64,000 bases of DNA from Ensifer sp. PDNC004 (GCF_016919405.1 NZ_CP070352.1:682001-746000), one strand, 5' to 3'; shown: positions 24,963 to 34,132, numbered from the stretch's first letter. A program made the numbers and translations. Notes: generated from the sequence alone by a model not told the origin.

Positions 24963-26762
24963 GTGAGCGATATCAGAGAATTCATTCGCGCCGCATCCGG
25001 CACCGGCGGCAAGGCAACCCTGGCAATCCGCGGCGGTCGCCTGGTTAACGTCGTTTCGGAAGAGATTTATCAGGCCGACGTCGCCATCTATGGCGAACGC
25101 ATTATCGCGGTCGGCGACATCTCCGACTATATCGGGCCCGAGACGAAGATCGTCAACGCCACCGGCAAGTACCTGGCACCGGGCATGATCGACGGACATC
25201 TGCATGTCGAATGCTCGAAGATGTCGCTGACGAGCTTTGCCAAGGCTGTCGTGCCGCTCGGCACCACCTCGATCGTCACCGGTCTCGACCAGATCATCGT
25301 CGTCGGCGGCCCCGCCGCTGCGCGCGAGTTCCTCGATGAAGCCAAGCAAACGCCGCTCAAGGTCTTCTGGGGCGCGCCATGCAAGACGCCCTACACCATG
25401 CCGCGTTCGACCGTCGGCCACTATTTCAGCCCGGCCGATCACCAGGCGACGCACCACTGGCCGGAATGCGTCGGCATCTGGGAGACCGTGCGCGAATTCA
25501 TCCAGGAAGAGGACGCAGACGTCCTGGCGGCGCTCGAACTTGCCGAAAAGAGCCGGCTTCCCGTACTCGGCTGCTGCCCGATGACCCGCGGCGCGCGGCT
25601 CAACGGCTACCAGCAATCGGGCGTGCGCGCCGATCATGAAAGCTACACGCCCGAAGAAATGCTCGAAAAGCTGCGGGCCGGCATGCATGTGGTCGTGCGC
25701 GAATCCTCGATCTCGCACTTCCTTGCCGACAACCTGCGCATCGTCACGGAAATGGGCGTCAAGGCGTTGCGCCGCATCAGCTTCTGCACCGACGACGTGG
25801 TGGCGAGCGACATCCTCAAGCGCGGCCATCTCGACAACATGGTCCGCATGGCGATCGCCATGGGCATTTCGCCGATGGCGGCGATCCAGATGGCAACCAT
25901 CAACGGCGCCGATGCGCTCCGCATCGACGACAAGGTCGGCTCGATCTCGCCCGGCCGCGCCGCCGACATCCTGCTCGTTAACGACCTGCGCAATTTCAAC
26001 ATCGAAACCGTCGTCGCCAAGGGCGAGGTGGTCGCCCGCGATGGCAAGATGGCGATCGAGCTGACGCCGCCTGAGCGGAGCGTCGCCCTGCTCAATTCGG
26101 TCAAGGTAAAACCGCTGCAGCCCGGCGATCTCAAGGTTGCTTATCATGGCGCCGGCGAGACGGCGGACGCGATGGCGATCGCCGTCACCCCGGAAAAGAT
26201 CTTCGTGCGCACCCGCCGCGACGTGACGCTGAAGGTCAAGGATGGCGAGGTTTTCGCCGATCCCGCGGCGGACGTCCAATATGTCACCGTCGTCGAGCGC
26301 TACGGCAAGACAAGCAACCGCCCGGTCGCCTTCACCTCCGGCTTCGGCCTCAAGCAAGGGGCGATCGCCAGTTCCACCGCCCCGGACGACAACAACATCA
26401 TCTGCATCGGCGCCGATCTTGAGGACATGCGCATCGCCATCAATCACCTGATCGCCAACAATGGCGGCCAGGTGGTGGTCCGGAACGGCAACGTCGAGGC
26501 CTTCCTGCACCTGCCGATTGGCGGCATCGTCTCCGACATCGAGCCGGCCGAGATGGCGGCGCTGGAAGATGAGCTCGACGACGCGGCCCGCGCGCTCGGC
26601 TGCTCGCTGCCCTGGCCCTTCATGTACATGTTCGTGTTGCAGATCACGGCGATCCCGGAATATGCGATCACCGATCTCGGTGTCGTCGACTGCGTCGGGC
26701 TGAAGGTGATCTCGCCGTTTTCGCCCGCCGGCGGGGACGAGCGCGCCGTCGCTGCGGAATGA
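24963..26762 (+). CDS. Adenine deaminase-family amidohydrolase, atypical paralogue
   Basis: A 599-residue amidohydrolase with the adenine-deaminase domain order, ending in a domain with LPWPFMYMFVLQITAIPEYAITDLG. GTG 24963 with GGGAGAAGAGG upstream is preferred to an upstream TTG. The first metal motif (DGHLHVE) and CTDD are present, but the usual DPHEIANV is replaced by GLDQIIVVG (about residue 106) and the GGH motif by LGCCPMTRGARLNG. Compared with the typical paralogue downstream, this suggests altered metal binding and a substrate other than adenine. Co-oriented with an NCS2 permease and divergent from a LysR gene. Confidence 0.82.
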   Translation: MSDIREFIRAASGTGGKATLAIRGGRLVNVVSEEIYQADVAIYGERIIAVGDISDYIGPETKIVNATGKYLAPGMIDGHLHVECSKMSLTSFAKAVVPLGTTSIVTGLDQIIVVGGPAAAREFLDEAKQTPLKVFWGAPCKTPYTMPRSTVGHYFSPADHQATHHWPECVGIWETVREFIQEEDADVLAALELAEKSRLPVLGCCPMTRGARLNGYQQSGVRADHESYTPEEMLEKLRAGMHVVVRESSISHFLADNLRIVTEMGVKALRRISFCTDDVVASDILKRGHLDNMVRMAIAMGISPMAAIQMATINGADALRIDDKVGSISPGRAADILLVNDLRNFNIETVVAKGEVVARDGKMAIELTPPERSVALLNSVKVKPLQPGDLKVAYHGAGETADAMAIAVTPEKIFVRTRRDVTLKVKDGEVFADPAADVQYVTVVERYGKTSNRPVAFTSGFGLKQGAIASSTAPDDNNIICIGADLEDMRIAINHLIANNGGQVVVRNGNVEAFLHLPIGGIVSDIEPAEMAALEDELDDAARALGCSLPWPFMYMFVLQITAIPEYAITDLGVVDCVGLKVISPFSPAGGDERAVAAE

Positions 26763-26769
26763 TGCCTTG

Positions 26770-26798
26770 GAAGGGGGCCGGTCACGCCGGCCCCCTTC
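26770..26798 (+). other. Perfect 12-bp hairpin between deaminase and permease
   Basis: GAAGGGGGCCGG, loop TCACG, and the exact complement ending CCCTTC, followed by TTCGTTC. It could be a terminator or a readthrough attenuator inside the operon. Confidence 0.65.
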
Positions 26799-26822
26799 TT
26801 CGTTCAAAAAAAGGGGAACAAG

Positions 26823-28223
26823 ATGAACTATCAGAACAAGTCCGTGGAGGCGGCACCGAGCCCGGAGACATCCTGGCTCGCGGCGCTGCTCGACCGCTAC
26901 TTCCAGATTTCGCGGCTCGGCTCGACCGTCCGCACCGAGATTCTCGCAGGCCTCACCACCTTTCTCGCCGCCTCCTACGTCATCGTCGTCAATCCCTCGA
27001 TCCTCTCGCATGCGGGCATTCCGTTTTCGGCCGGCGTGACGGCGACGGTGCTCGTCAGCTTCATCGGCAGCTGCGCCATGGGGCTTTATGCGCGCAGCCC
27101 CATCCTGGTGGCGCCCGGCATGGGCATCAACGCGCTCTTTGCCTACACCATGGTGGTCGGCGCCAAGGTGCCGCTCGAGGTCGCGCTCGGCTGTGTCTTC
27201 TGGGCCGGCGTGCTCTTCACCGTCATGGCCTTCTTCAACCTGCGCCAGACCATCATCGAGGCAATCCCGGTCGATCTGCGCTATGGCATCGCCTGCGGCA
27301 TCGGCCTGTTCATCGCGCTGATCGGCCTGGAAAACGCCAAGTTCATCGTCGCCAACCCCGACACGATCGTCGGCCTGACGCAATTCAACCCGGTCACCCT
27401 CACCTTCATCGCCGGCTTCGTGCTGACAGTGGCGCTGGTGGTGCGGCGGGTGCCCGGCGCCATGATGGCCGGCATGATCCTCACCACCATCCTGTCGATC
27501 CCGATCGGCCGTTGGTGGGGCGATGGAGCGGCGTTTTGGCCGGAGACGCCCGACGTCCACACGCTCGTCAACTGGAGCGGCTTCTCCGCTGCGCCCGATT
27601 TCAGCTTCGTCGGCCAGATCGATCTCCTGGGCGCGCTGAACCTAATCTACCTGCCCTTCATCTTCGTCTTTCTGTTCACCAACTTCATCGAGGCGCTCTC
27701 GACTTTCCTCGGCCTTGCCGAAGCGGCCGACCTCAAGGATGAAAACGGCATGCCGCGCAACATCCGGGAATCGATGCATGTCGACGCGATCGCGGCGCTG
27801 ATTTCCGCACCGCTCGGCACCAGCCCGGCGACCGTCTATCTCGAATCCGGCGCCGGCATCCAGCAGGGCGGACGCACCGGTCTCGTCGCGCTGGTGGCGG
27901 GTCTTCTCTTCGTGCCCTTCCTGTTCCTGTCGCCGTTGCTTTCTCTGGTGCCGGCGGTCGCGACCGCACCGGTGCTGATCCTCACCGGCCTTTTCATGTC
28001 CGAGCCGATCAGCAACATCCGCTGGAGCACGCTCGACGAGGCGATCCCTGCCTTCCTTGCGATCGTCTTGATCCCGCTCACCTTCTCGATCACGCTCGGC
28101 CTGTCGCTTGCGATCATCGCCTATGTGCTGATCAAGCTGGTCTGCGGCCGGGCCGGCGATGTAAGACCGGTCATGTGGTTCGTGGCGCTGCTTGCCGCAG
28201 CACTCGTCGCCCAGACCCAGTAA
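26823..28223 (+). CDS. NCS2/AzgA-type purine permease
   Basis: A 466-residue protein with about 12-14 helices. AzgA-family features are visible: RTEILAGLTTFLAASYVIVVNPSIL near the N-terminus, APGMGINALFAYT, and FLFTNFIEALSTFLGLAE with GTSPATVYLESGAGI in the second half. These are proton-coupled importers of adenine, guanine or hypoxanthine. ATG 26823 has AAGGGG upstream. Sitting between two adenine-deaminase-family genes, it most likely feeds them. Confidence 0.9.
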   Translation: MNYQNKSVEAAPSPETSWLAALLDRYFQISRLGSTVRTEILAGLTTFLAASYVIVVNPSILSHAGIPFSAGVTATVLVSFIGSCAMGLYARSPILVAPGMGINALFAYTMVVGAKVPLEVALGCVFWAGVLFTVMAFFNLRQTIIEAIPVDLRYGIACGIGLFIALIGLENAKFIVANPDTIVGLTQFNPVTLTFIAGFVLTVALVVRRVPGAMMAGMILTTILSIPIGRWWGDGAAFWPETPDVHTLVNWSGFSAAPDFSFVGQIDLLGALNLIYLPFIFVFLFTNFIEALSTFLGLAEAADLKDENGMPRNIRESMHVDAIAALISAPLGTSPATVYLESGAGIQQGGRTGLVALVAGLLFVPFLFLSPLLSLVPAVATAPVLILTGLFMSEPISNIRWSTLDEAIPAFLAIVLIPLTFSITLGLSLAIIAYVLIKLVCGRAGDVRPVMWFVALLAAALVAQTQ

Positions 28224-28239
28224 CCGCCAGAAAATCCTT

Positions 28240-28264
28240 CGGCGCCCTCGATGGTGGGGCGCCG
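28240..28264 (+). other. Stem-loop between permease and ade
   Basis: CGGCGCCC pairs with GGGCGCCG around a nine-base loop, 16 bases after the permease stop. Probable mRNA structure; weak as a terminator. Confidence 0.5.
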
Positions 28265-28290
28265 ACATCGCCCATCCGAAGGAAACTGTC

Positions 28291-30087
28291 ATGCTTCAAT
28301 CCTGGTCGAAGACCGCACCCGAACTGGTCGACGTCGCCATGGGCCGCAAGCCCGCCGATCTCGTGATCCGCAACGGCAAATGGGTCAACGTCTACTCCGG
28401 CGAAATCATCCCCGGCACCGACATCGCCGTCAAAGCCGGCCGCTTCGCCTATGTCGGCCCGGACGCCAGCCACACGATCGGCGACGGCACCAAGGTCGTC
28501 GACGCCGCCGGCCGCTATCTCGTTCCCGGCCTCTGCGACGCGCACATGCATGTGGAAAGCGGTCTCGTCACCGTCACAGAATTTGCCCGCGCGGTCATTC
28601 CCCACGGCACCACCACGATGTTCATCGACCCGCACGAGATCGCCAACGTGCTTGGCCTCGACGGCGTCCGGCTGATGAATGAGGAAGCGCAGAGCCTGCC
28701 GATCAACGTGCTCGTCCAGGTGCCGAGCTGCGTGCCGAGTGCGCCGGGTCTCGAGACCGCCGGCGCCGAGCTTTCGGCTGAGGATGTTGCCGAGGCGCTT
28801 GCCTGGCCGAACGTCATCGGCCTTGGCGAAATGATGAATTTCCCCGGCGTCGCCGGAAACGACCCGAAGATGATGGCCGAAATCGCCGCCACCCAGGATG
28901 CGCGGCTCACCGTCGGCGGACACTATGCCTCGCCGCATCTCGGCCGCGAGTTCCACGCCTATGCCGCCGGCGGCCCGGCCGACGACCATGAAGGCACGAC
29001 GGTCGACGACGCAATCGCCCGTGTTCGCCAGGGGATGCGCGCCATGCTGCGCCTCGGCTCGGCCTGGTACGATGTAGCGGCACAGATCAAAGCCGTCACC
29101 GAATCCGGCCTCGACCCGCGCAATTTCCTGCTCTGCACCGACGACAGCCATTCCGGCACGCTGGTTCACGACGGCCACATGAACCGCGTGGTCCGCCATG
29201 CCATCGCGCAAGGCCTGAAGCCCGTCACAGCGATCCAGATGGCGACGCTGAACACCGCGCAGCATTTCGGCCTCGAGCGCGAAATCGGCTCGATCGCACC
29301 GGGTCGCCGGGCAGACTTGATCGTCACCTCGGATCTCGCCGCCCTGCCGATCGAAATGGTCTTTGCCCGCGGCGAGCTGATGGCCGAAAACGGCGCGCTG
29401 GCGCGCGATATCCCGGCCTATGCCTACCCGGAAAGCGCCCGCAACACGGTCCACCTCGGCCGGTTGTTGGCGGCCGCGGATTTCGACATCCCATCCAACG
29501 CACGGGCGACACGCGCGCGGGTCAACGTGATCGGCGTCGTCGAGAACCAGGCGCCGACGCGGGCGCTTCAGGCCGAAGTCGCGATCGAAAACGGCCTCGT
29601 GCAGATGGACCGGGCCAACGACGTCTGCCAGATCGCACTCGTCGAGCGCCACCGCGGCACCGGCGACGTGGTCAACGCCTTCGTCTCCGGCTTCGGCTAT
29701 GACAGCGATTGCGCCATGGCGAGCACCGTCGCGCATGACAGCCACCACATGATCGTCGTCGGCACGAACAAGGCGGACATGGCTATGGCCGCCAACCGCC
29801 TGCACGAGGTCGGCGGCGGCATCGTCGTCATCAAGGAAGGCCGCGAACTGGCCCTGGTCGAGCTGCCGGTCGCCGGCCTGATGTCGGATCAGCGGGCGGA
29901 GATCGTCGCCGAGAAAGCGGCCGCCATCGTCGAGGCGATGCGCGCCTGCGGCTGCCGGCTCAACAACGCCTATATGCAGCACTCGCTGCTGGCGCTCGTC
30001 GTCATCCCGGAACTCAGGATTTCCGACAAGGGCTTGATCGACGTCCGGACCTTCCAGAAGACCGACGTGATTCTGAGCACGCACTGA
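28291..30087 (+). CDS. ade: Adenine deaminase
   Basis: A 598-residue enzyme that hydrolyses adenine to hypoxanthine and ammonia. All expected metal-site motifs are present: DAHMHVES, the DPHEIANVLG segment, the GGHYASPH segment and the LCTDDSHSG segment; the C-terminal domain contains FVSGFG and GGGIVVIKEG. ATG 28291 follows AAGGA by about seven bases. It is the standard member of the pair at this locus. Confidence 0.93.
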   Translation: MLQSWSKTAPELVDVAMGRKPADLVIRNGKWVNVYSGEIIPGTDIAVKAGRFAYVGPDASHTIGDGTKVVDAAGRYLVPGLCDAHMHVESGLVTVTEFARAVIPHGTTTMFIDPHEIANVLGLDGVRLMNEEAQSLPINVLVQVPSCVPSAPGLETAGAELSAEDVAEALAWPNVIGLGEMMNFPGVAGNDPKMMAEIAATQDARLTVGGHYASPHLGREFHAYAAGGPADDHEGTTVDDAIARVRQGMRAMLRLGSAWYDVAAQIKAVTESGLDPRNFLLCTDDSHSGTLVHDGHMNRVVRHAIAQGLKPVTAIQMATLNTAQHFGLEREIGSIAPGRRADLIVTSDLAALPIEMVFARGELMAENGALARDIPAYAYPESARNTVHLGRLLAAADFDIPSNARATRARVNVIGVVENQAPTRALQAEVAIENGLVQMDRANDVCQIALVERHRGTGDVVNAFVSGFGYDSDCAMASTVAHDSHHMIVVGTNKADMAMAANRLHEVGGGIVVIKEGRELALVELPVAGLMSDQRAEIVAEKAAAIVEAMRACGCRLNNAYMQHSLLALVVIPELRISDKGLIDVRTFQKTDVILSTH

Positions 30088-30099
30088 GCGTGACAGCGA

Positions 30100-30125
30100 T
30101 TGGCCACCGGCAACCCGGTGGCCAA
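30100..30125 (+). terminator. Hairpin after ade
   Basis: TTGGCCACCGG, loop CAAC, CCGGTGGCCAA: an 11-bp perfect stem 12 bases after the ade stop. T-run is short, so termination strength is uncertain. Confidence 0.6.
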
Positions 30126-30617
30126 CGGGCTCGTGGTTCTTAATTCCGGGTGATCGCGGGATGGGTGAAGCCACATAATCCCCTGAAAACTTCCTTTATG
30201 GTTAACCGATACTTAAACGGAGCCAACTAGGTCCGTTGCCCAGGCGTATGTGCCGTTTGCTTGACCGCGACCGGCCGCAGTAGACACCTGAAACCCCTGT
30301 TGATACGGCGTCCCACAATGGGACATGCGCGCAGGCGGGGCCGAAGCGCCCACAGCCGTTCCGCCCCAAATTGCATGCAATGATGGCAAATGATACAAGA
30401 GGAAGCTTATATACAACCGTGTGGGGCAAAGGATATCGAGCAGCGCCCGCCATGCTCCGAAACGAGGTTTCCACAGGTAAGATCGCAGGCAGCCTATTGG
30501 CATTGACCCGGGCGGGCGACGCGGTAGCTTTGCAGAAGGACGAGCCGAACCGGAGCTCCGCCGGAGCGGGCTTTTATATTCTTCCGGCGCGTTCGAAACA
30601 GAGAGGGAAAGGCAAGC
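30126..30617 (+). other. Long intergenic region before the GGDEF-EAL gene
   Basis: About 490 bases without a convincing gene. It holds the CtrA-like site at 30202-30216, a short GTCCC-acaat-GGGAC hairpin, and an A/T-rich stretch around 30390-30420 (AAGCTTATATACAA) that looks promoter-like. A frame of 86 codons crossing into the next gene has no homology I recognise and is treated as chance. Confidence 0.5.
30202..30216 (+). promoter_or_regulatory. CtrA-like binding site (TTAA-N7-TTAA)
   Basis: TTAA-CCGATAC-TTAA matches the CtrA full-site spacing exactly. It lies about 400 bases before the GGDEF-EAL start. A single occurrence by eye; A/T words of this kind are rare in this GC-rich window. Confidence 0.45.
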
Positions 30618-32294
30618 ATGCCGGACACTGATGCAACCTTGTCTGCTTCAGCTTCAGTGCAGGATCCCGTTGCGGCTCATATGGACGAAGTCCTCTCGTT
30701 CTATGACGAAGCCTTTCATCTGACCAGCGCCTCGCCGGCGCTGCAGGAAACCTACGAAGTCGGCACGCTTGTCGATGCCACCCTGTGGCACCTCTATCCC
30801 GAATTGCTTGCGCCCGTTTCCAAGGCGGCGGTCGAATCCGTCATCGCCTACGGCGTGCCGCGCAGCGTCGAAGTGGTCGACGCCGTTACCAAGTCGCGAC
30901 GCACGCTGCTCGTCTTCCGCGCCATGCGCGGCATCGGCGTGCTCGAAACGAGCGGCCGCGCCACACGCCGCGAGGTCGGCAGCCATGGCGAAAGCGAGCG
31001 CGCGCTGCTGCTGCACCAGGCGACCCACGATGTGCTGACGGGCCTGCCCAACCGGCGGCAGTTCAGCGACGACCTGCAAAGCATCCTGCCGACACCCGGC
31101 GAGAAGCTGGCGCTGATGCAGATCGACCTCGACGATTTCAAGCCGGTCAACGACACGCTGGGTCACGGCGCCGGCGACGCCGTCCTCAAGATGGCGGCCG
31201 AGCGCATTCGCGGCGCCCTTCGCGACCGCGAAGTCTCCTATCGTCTGGCCGGCGACGAATTCGCCGTCATCCAGCGGCAAAGCGATCAGCCGGCGGACGC
31301 CGAATATCTCGCCGAGGCACTGATCGAGGCGTTCAGCGAACCTTTCACCATCGACGGCATCTCCGTCTTCGTTGGCGCCAGCATCGGCATTGCCATTGCG
31401 CCGAATGACGGAAACGACATCGAGCAACTGATGAAGGCGGCGGACATCGCACTCTATGCCGCCAAGAAGGACGGACGAGGCCGGGCAAAGACCTTCAGCC
31501 GCTCCATGCTGATCGTGCTGGAACAGCGCGAGATGCTGCGCCGCAGTCTGCGTACCGCGCTGCAGGACAAGCAGTTTTCGATCGAGTACCAGCCACTTGT
31601 CGAACCGCCGTTCTCGATCGTCGGCTTCGAGGCGCTGGTGCGCTGGCACCATCCGCTTGTCGGAACGATCCCGCCCAACGTCTTCATCCCGATGGCGGAA
31701 GCCGATGGCCTGATGAACGAAATCGGCCAATGGGTTCTGGAGGAGGCCTGCCGGCAGGCTGCCACCTGGCCGTCGCACTTCACCGTCGCAGTCAACCTGT
31801 CGCCGGCGGAGTTCCTGCGGGAAGGCCTGACAGACCGGATCGCCCAAGCGCTCGACATGTCGGGCCTGAGAGCCGACCGGCTGGAGCTGGAGGTCACCGA
31901 ATCGGTGCTGCTTGAACGCACGACCAACAATCTCGACACGCTGAACACGCTCAACGTGCTCGGCATCCAGATCTCGCTCGACGATTTCGGCACCTTCTAT
32001 TCGTCGCTCAGCTACCTCAAGAATTTCCCCTTCGATACGATCAAGATCGATCGCTACTTCATCAAGGATCTGGAAAGTGACGATAAGAGCCAGACGATCG
32101 TCCGGTCGATCATCGGTCTTGCTCACGGTCTTGGCATGCGCGTGACCGCCGAAGGTGTCGAGACGATCGGGCAGGCCGTCTGGCTTCGAAAAGAGGGTTG
32201 CGACCGTCTGCAAGGTTATTTCCTGGGCATGCCCATGCCGGCGGACGCGATCGGCGCCTATCTTCGCCGCTCATCTGCAATGGCAACGCTGTAG
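30618..32294 (+). CDS. GGDEF-EAL c-di-GMP signalling protein
   Basis: A 558-residue cytoplasmic protein. Residues about 20-130 look PAS-like, followed by GGDEF (signature RLAGDEF near residue 210, an AGDEF variant that is often active) and EAL from about residue 320. EAL residues appear intact: EALVRW, VNLSP, EVTES, DDFG, KIDRYF, AEGVET and LQGYFLG. One oddity is DDFGTFYSS where DDFGTGYSS is usual. No membrane helix, so control is probably by protein partner. It lies 147 bases upstream of the partner-switch operon on the same strand. Confidence 0.93.
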   Translation: MPDTDATLSASASVQDPVAAHMDEVLSFYDEAFHLTSASPALQETYEVGTLVDATLWHLYPELLAPVSKAAVESVIAYGVPRSVEVVDAVTKSRRTLLVFRAMRGIGVLETSGRATRREVGSHGESERALLLHQATHDVLTGLPNRRQFSDDLQSILPTPGEKLALMQIDLDDFKPVNDTLGHGAGDAVLKMAAERIRGALRDREVSYRLAGDEFAVIQRQSDQPADAEYLAEALIEAFSEPFTIDGISVFVGASIGIAIAPNDGNDIEQLMKAADIALYAAKKDGRGRAKTFSRSMLIVLEQREMLRRSLRTALQDKQFSIEYQPLVEPPFSIVGFEALVRWHHPLVGTIPPNVFIPMAEADGLMNEIGQWVLEEACRQAATWPSHFTVAVNLSPAEFLREGLTDRIAQALDMSGLRADRLELEVTESVLLERTTNNLDTLNTLNVLGIQISLDDFGTFYSSLSYLKNFPFDTIKIDRYFIKDLESDDKSQTIVRSIIGLAHGLGMRVTAEGVETIGQAVWLRKEGCDRLQGYFLGMPMPADAIGAYLRRSSAMATL

Positions 32295-32441
32295 CCTCCG
32301 CATCCGTGCGTTGCGCCCGATGCGACGCGAGGCAAAACCCGGGTTGTCTTTCTGCAAGATCCCGGGGTTGCGTGGTTAGAAATCATTATAGAAAGTGGCG
32401 TATGGCCGTGGCAGAGTTCGGGGTGCGGAGGACATTGCTGC

Positions 32442-32960
32442 ATGGGTGCTAGTGTCAACAAGACCACGGAAGCGGCTTTCGAGCCGCTGCTTCAGTTTGA
32501 TATGGAGATGGAAGATTTCCTTTCGGACTGGCACCATTGCGATCATGTCTCGAGCTATCTCGCCCGGATGATCAGCCACAACAGGACCGATCCGGTACGG
32601 CATTCGAACTTCTTTTCCTCCGCCCTCAACGAGCTTCTGGAAGTTTCGTTTCGCGGCGGCACCACCGACGGAAAGATCGGCCTGTCGATCTATCGCCAAG
32701 GCGCCACGGAACGGGTTCAACTGAGCTTTCCATGCCCGCCTGGTCAGGCGCGCTTCTATCGCGAGGCGGTCTCGAAAACCCGTGAGAGCGATGCCCAGGC
32801 CCGCTATCTCGACGCCATTTCCAACGACCTTGCCCCCAGCCGGGAATCGGTGCTTCTGGACCTCGCGGTCAACTATGACGCCCGTCTTCGGCTTGACGAG
32901 GAGGCGGCCCCGGCCATCACCCTGATCGTGGATCTTCCCCTTGAAGGAATGGTGAGTTGA
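32442..32960 (+). CDS. Uncharacterised protein with degenerate HATPase-like N-box
   Basis: A 172-residue soluble protein that I do not recognise by family. The stretch LNELLEVSF (62-70) in a predicted helix resembles the N-box of GHKL ATPases and parallels [11 protein letters not shown] of the kinase-like protein downstream; no glycine-rich lid is seen. ATG 32442 has GGAGG ten bases upstream. It overlaps the next gene by TTGA, so it belongs to the same operon. It may be a non-catalytic STAS-binding relative of the kinase; this is inference from position and one motif. Confidence 0.7.
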   Translation: MGASVNKTTEAAFEPLLQFDMEMEDFLSDWHHCDHVSSYLARMISHNRTDPVRHSNFFSSALNELLEVSFRGGTTDGKIGLSIYRQGATERVQLSFPCPPGQARFYREAVSKTRESDAQARYLDAISNDLAPSRESVLLDLAVNYDARLRLDEEAAPAITLIVDLPLEGMVS

Positions 32961-34132
32961 TCGCAGCGAGCCTTCCTCAGCGTTTCAAGGTCGACTTCGA
33001 TCCGAACAGCCAGATCTTCTCGCTTGCCGGAACGATCCGTCCGCGGTCGATCGATGAAATCGCCGAGAGTATCCATGCGCTGCGGGAAGCGATCGATACG
33101 GTGCGCGGCGTTCTCTATATCGATGTGAAGCGCCTCATCCAGATGAACAACACGGCCTTCCAGGCCTTCATCCGGGTGGCCCTCGACGCCTGCCGCGAGC
33201 GGTCGGACCTGCGCCTGATCGTCGTCACGTCAAGCGTCGTCAGCTGGACGACGCGCATGTTCCGGCACCTGAGCACGATCGAGCCGCAGATCTCAGTCGA
33301 GGTCTACGATTCGATGTTCTATCCCGGCCAGGACTATTTCGAGGATACGAGCTTCATTCCAATCCTGCGCGCGCAGACGAAATTGACCTGGCGTCACGAG
33401 CGCACCATCCTGCCCCGCCACGGCATGCGGCCCGGTATCGCCGTGGCCGACATCTGCTGCGGCATCGGCGATTTCGCCGTGCTCGCGCAGAAGGAGTTCC
33501 AGCCGTCGCGGATCGTCGCCCTAGACCACTCGAAGCCGAGCCTCGCCTATGCCCGCAAGGTGGCCGCCGAGTTCGGCGTTACGGATATCGAATACACCTA
33601 CGGCGATGCGTCGGAGATGCTGCTCGAGGACAACCAGTTCGACTTCGTGAGCTGCCGCCACTCGCTGCAGGTCTTCAATCAGCCGGAACTGCTTCTCAAG
33701 GAACTCTATCGAATCGTGAAGCCGGGCGGCCGCGTCTACATAACCAACGAGAAGAACTCGCACTGCCTCGGCGAGCCGCGAGCGCAAAGCATCCAATGGA
33801 CCTACAATGAGCTCGCGCGGCTTTTGACCAATTTCGAGATCGATGTGGAGTTCGGGCCGAAGAGCCGGCGCTATCTCGCCGACACGGGCTTCGACGACAT
33901 CCTGGTCGAATCCTTCATGGTCACCAATCTGGACGGTGATCCACAGGATTTCGCCGATATCATCGCCGGCTGGGAGAAGATGTTTGCGGACATGGCGGTG
34001 AGGCACGGCGAAACACCCGAATTCATTGAGCGGTTCCGTCAGGGCTTCCGGGATCACGTCTTCGCTGCCCTGCATCCGAAGGGTTATGCGGGCTGGCCGA
34101 TCTGGGCAGCGTCCGGGCGCAAACCACTATGA
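32957..34132 (+). CDS. STAS domain fused to a class I SAM methyltransferase
   Basis: A 391-residue protein starting at TTG 32957, which overlaps the preceding stop and has AGGA eight bases upstream. Residues about 10-115 align by eye with the stand-alone STAS protein at the operon end (LYIDVKRLIQMNNTAFQAF against [19 protein letters not shown]). The phospho-acceptor position SS is replaced by N65-T66. Residues about 145-300 form a UbiE-like Rossmann methyltransferase: VADICCGIGDFA (motif I), ALDHSKPSLAYA, DFVSCRHSLQVF and IVKPGGRVYITNE. The C-terminal 80 residues are variable. A phospho-controlled methyltransferase is inferred; substrate unknown. Confidence 0.85.
   Translation: MIAASLPQRFKVDFDPNSQIFSLAGTIRPRSIDEIAESIHALREAIDTVRGVLYIDVKRLIQMNNTAFQAFIRVALDACRERSDLRLIVVTSSVVSWTTRMFRHLSTIEPQISVEVYDSMFYPGQDYFEDTSFIPILRAQTKLTWRHERTILPRHGMRPGIAVADICCGIGDFAVLAQKEFQPSRIVALDHSKPSLAYARKVAAEFGVTDIEYTYGDASEMLLEDNQFDFVSCRHSLQVFNQPELLLKELYRIVKPGGRVYITNEKNSHCLGEPRAQSIQWTYNELARLLTNFEIDVEFGPKSRRYLADTGFDDILVESFMVTNLDGDPQDFADIIAGWEKMFADMAVRHGETPEFIERFRQGFRDHVFAALHPKGYAGWPIWAASGRKPL

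Noticed and set aside
24852..27560. Minus-strand open frame extending the LysR gene far upstream to over 1200 codons
   Set aside because: The extension is antisense to the deaminase and permease genes and has no domain; the LysR start at 24851 gives a normal-length protein.
30371..30631. 86-codon frame before the GGDEF-EAL gene
   Set aside because: It crosses the start of the real gene, has no ribosome site and an unconvincing composition.
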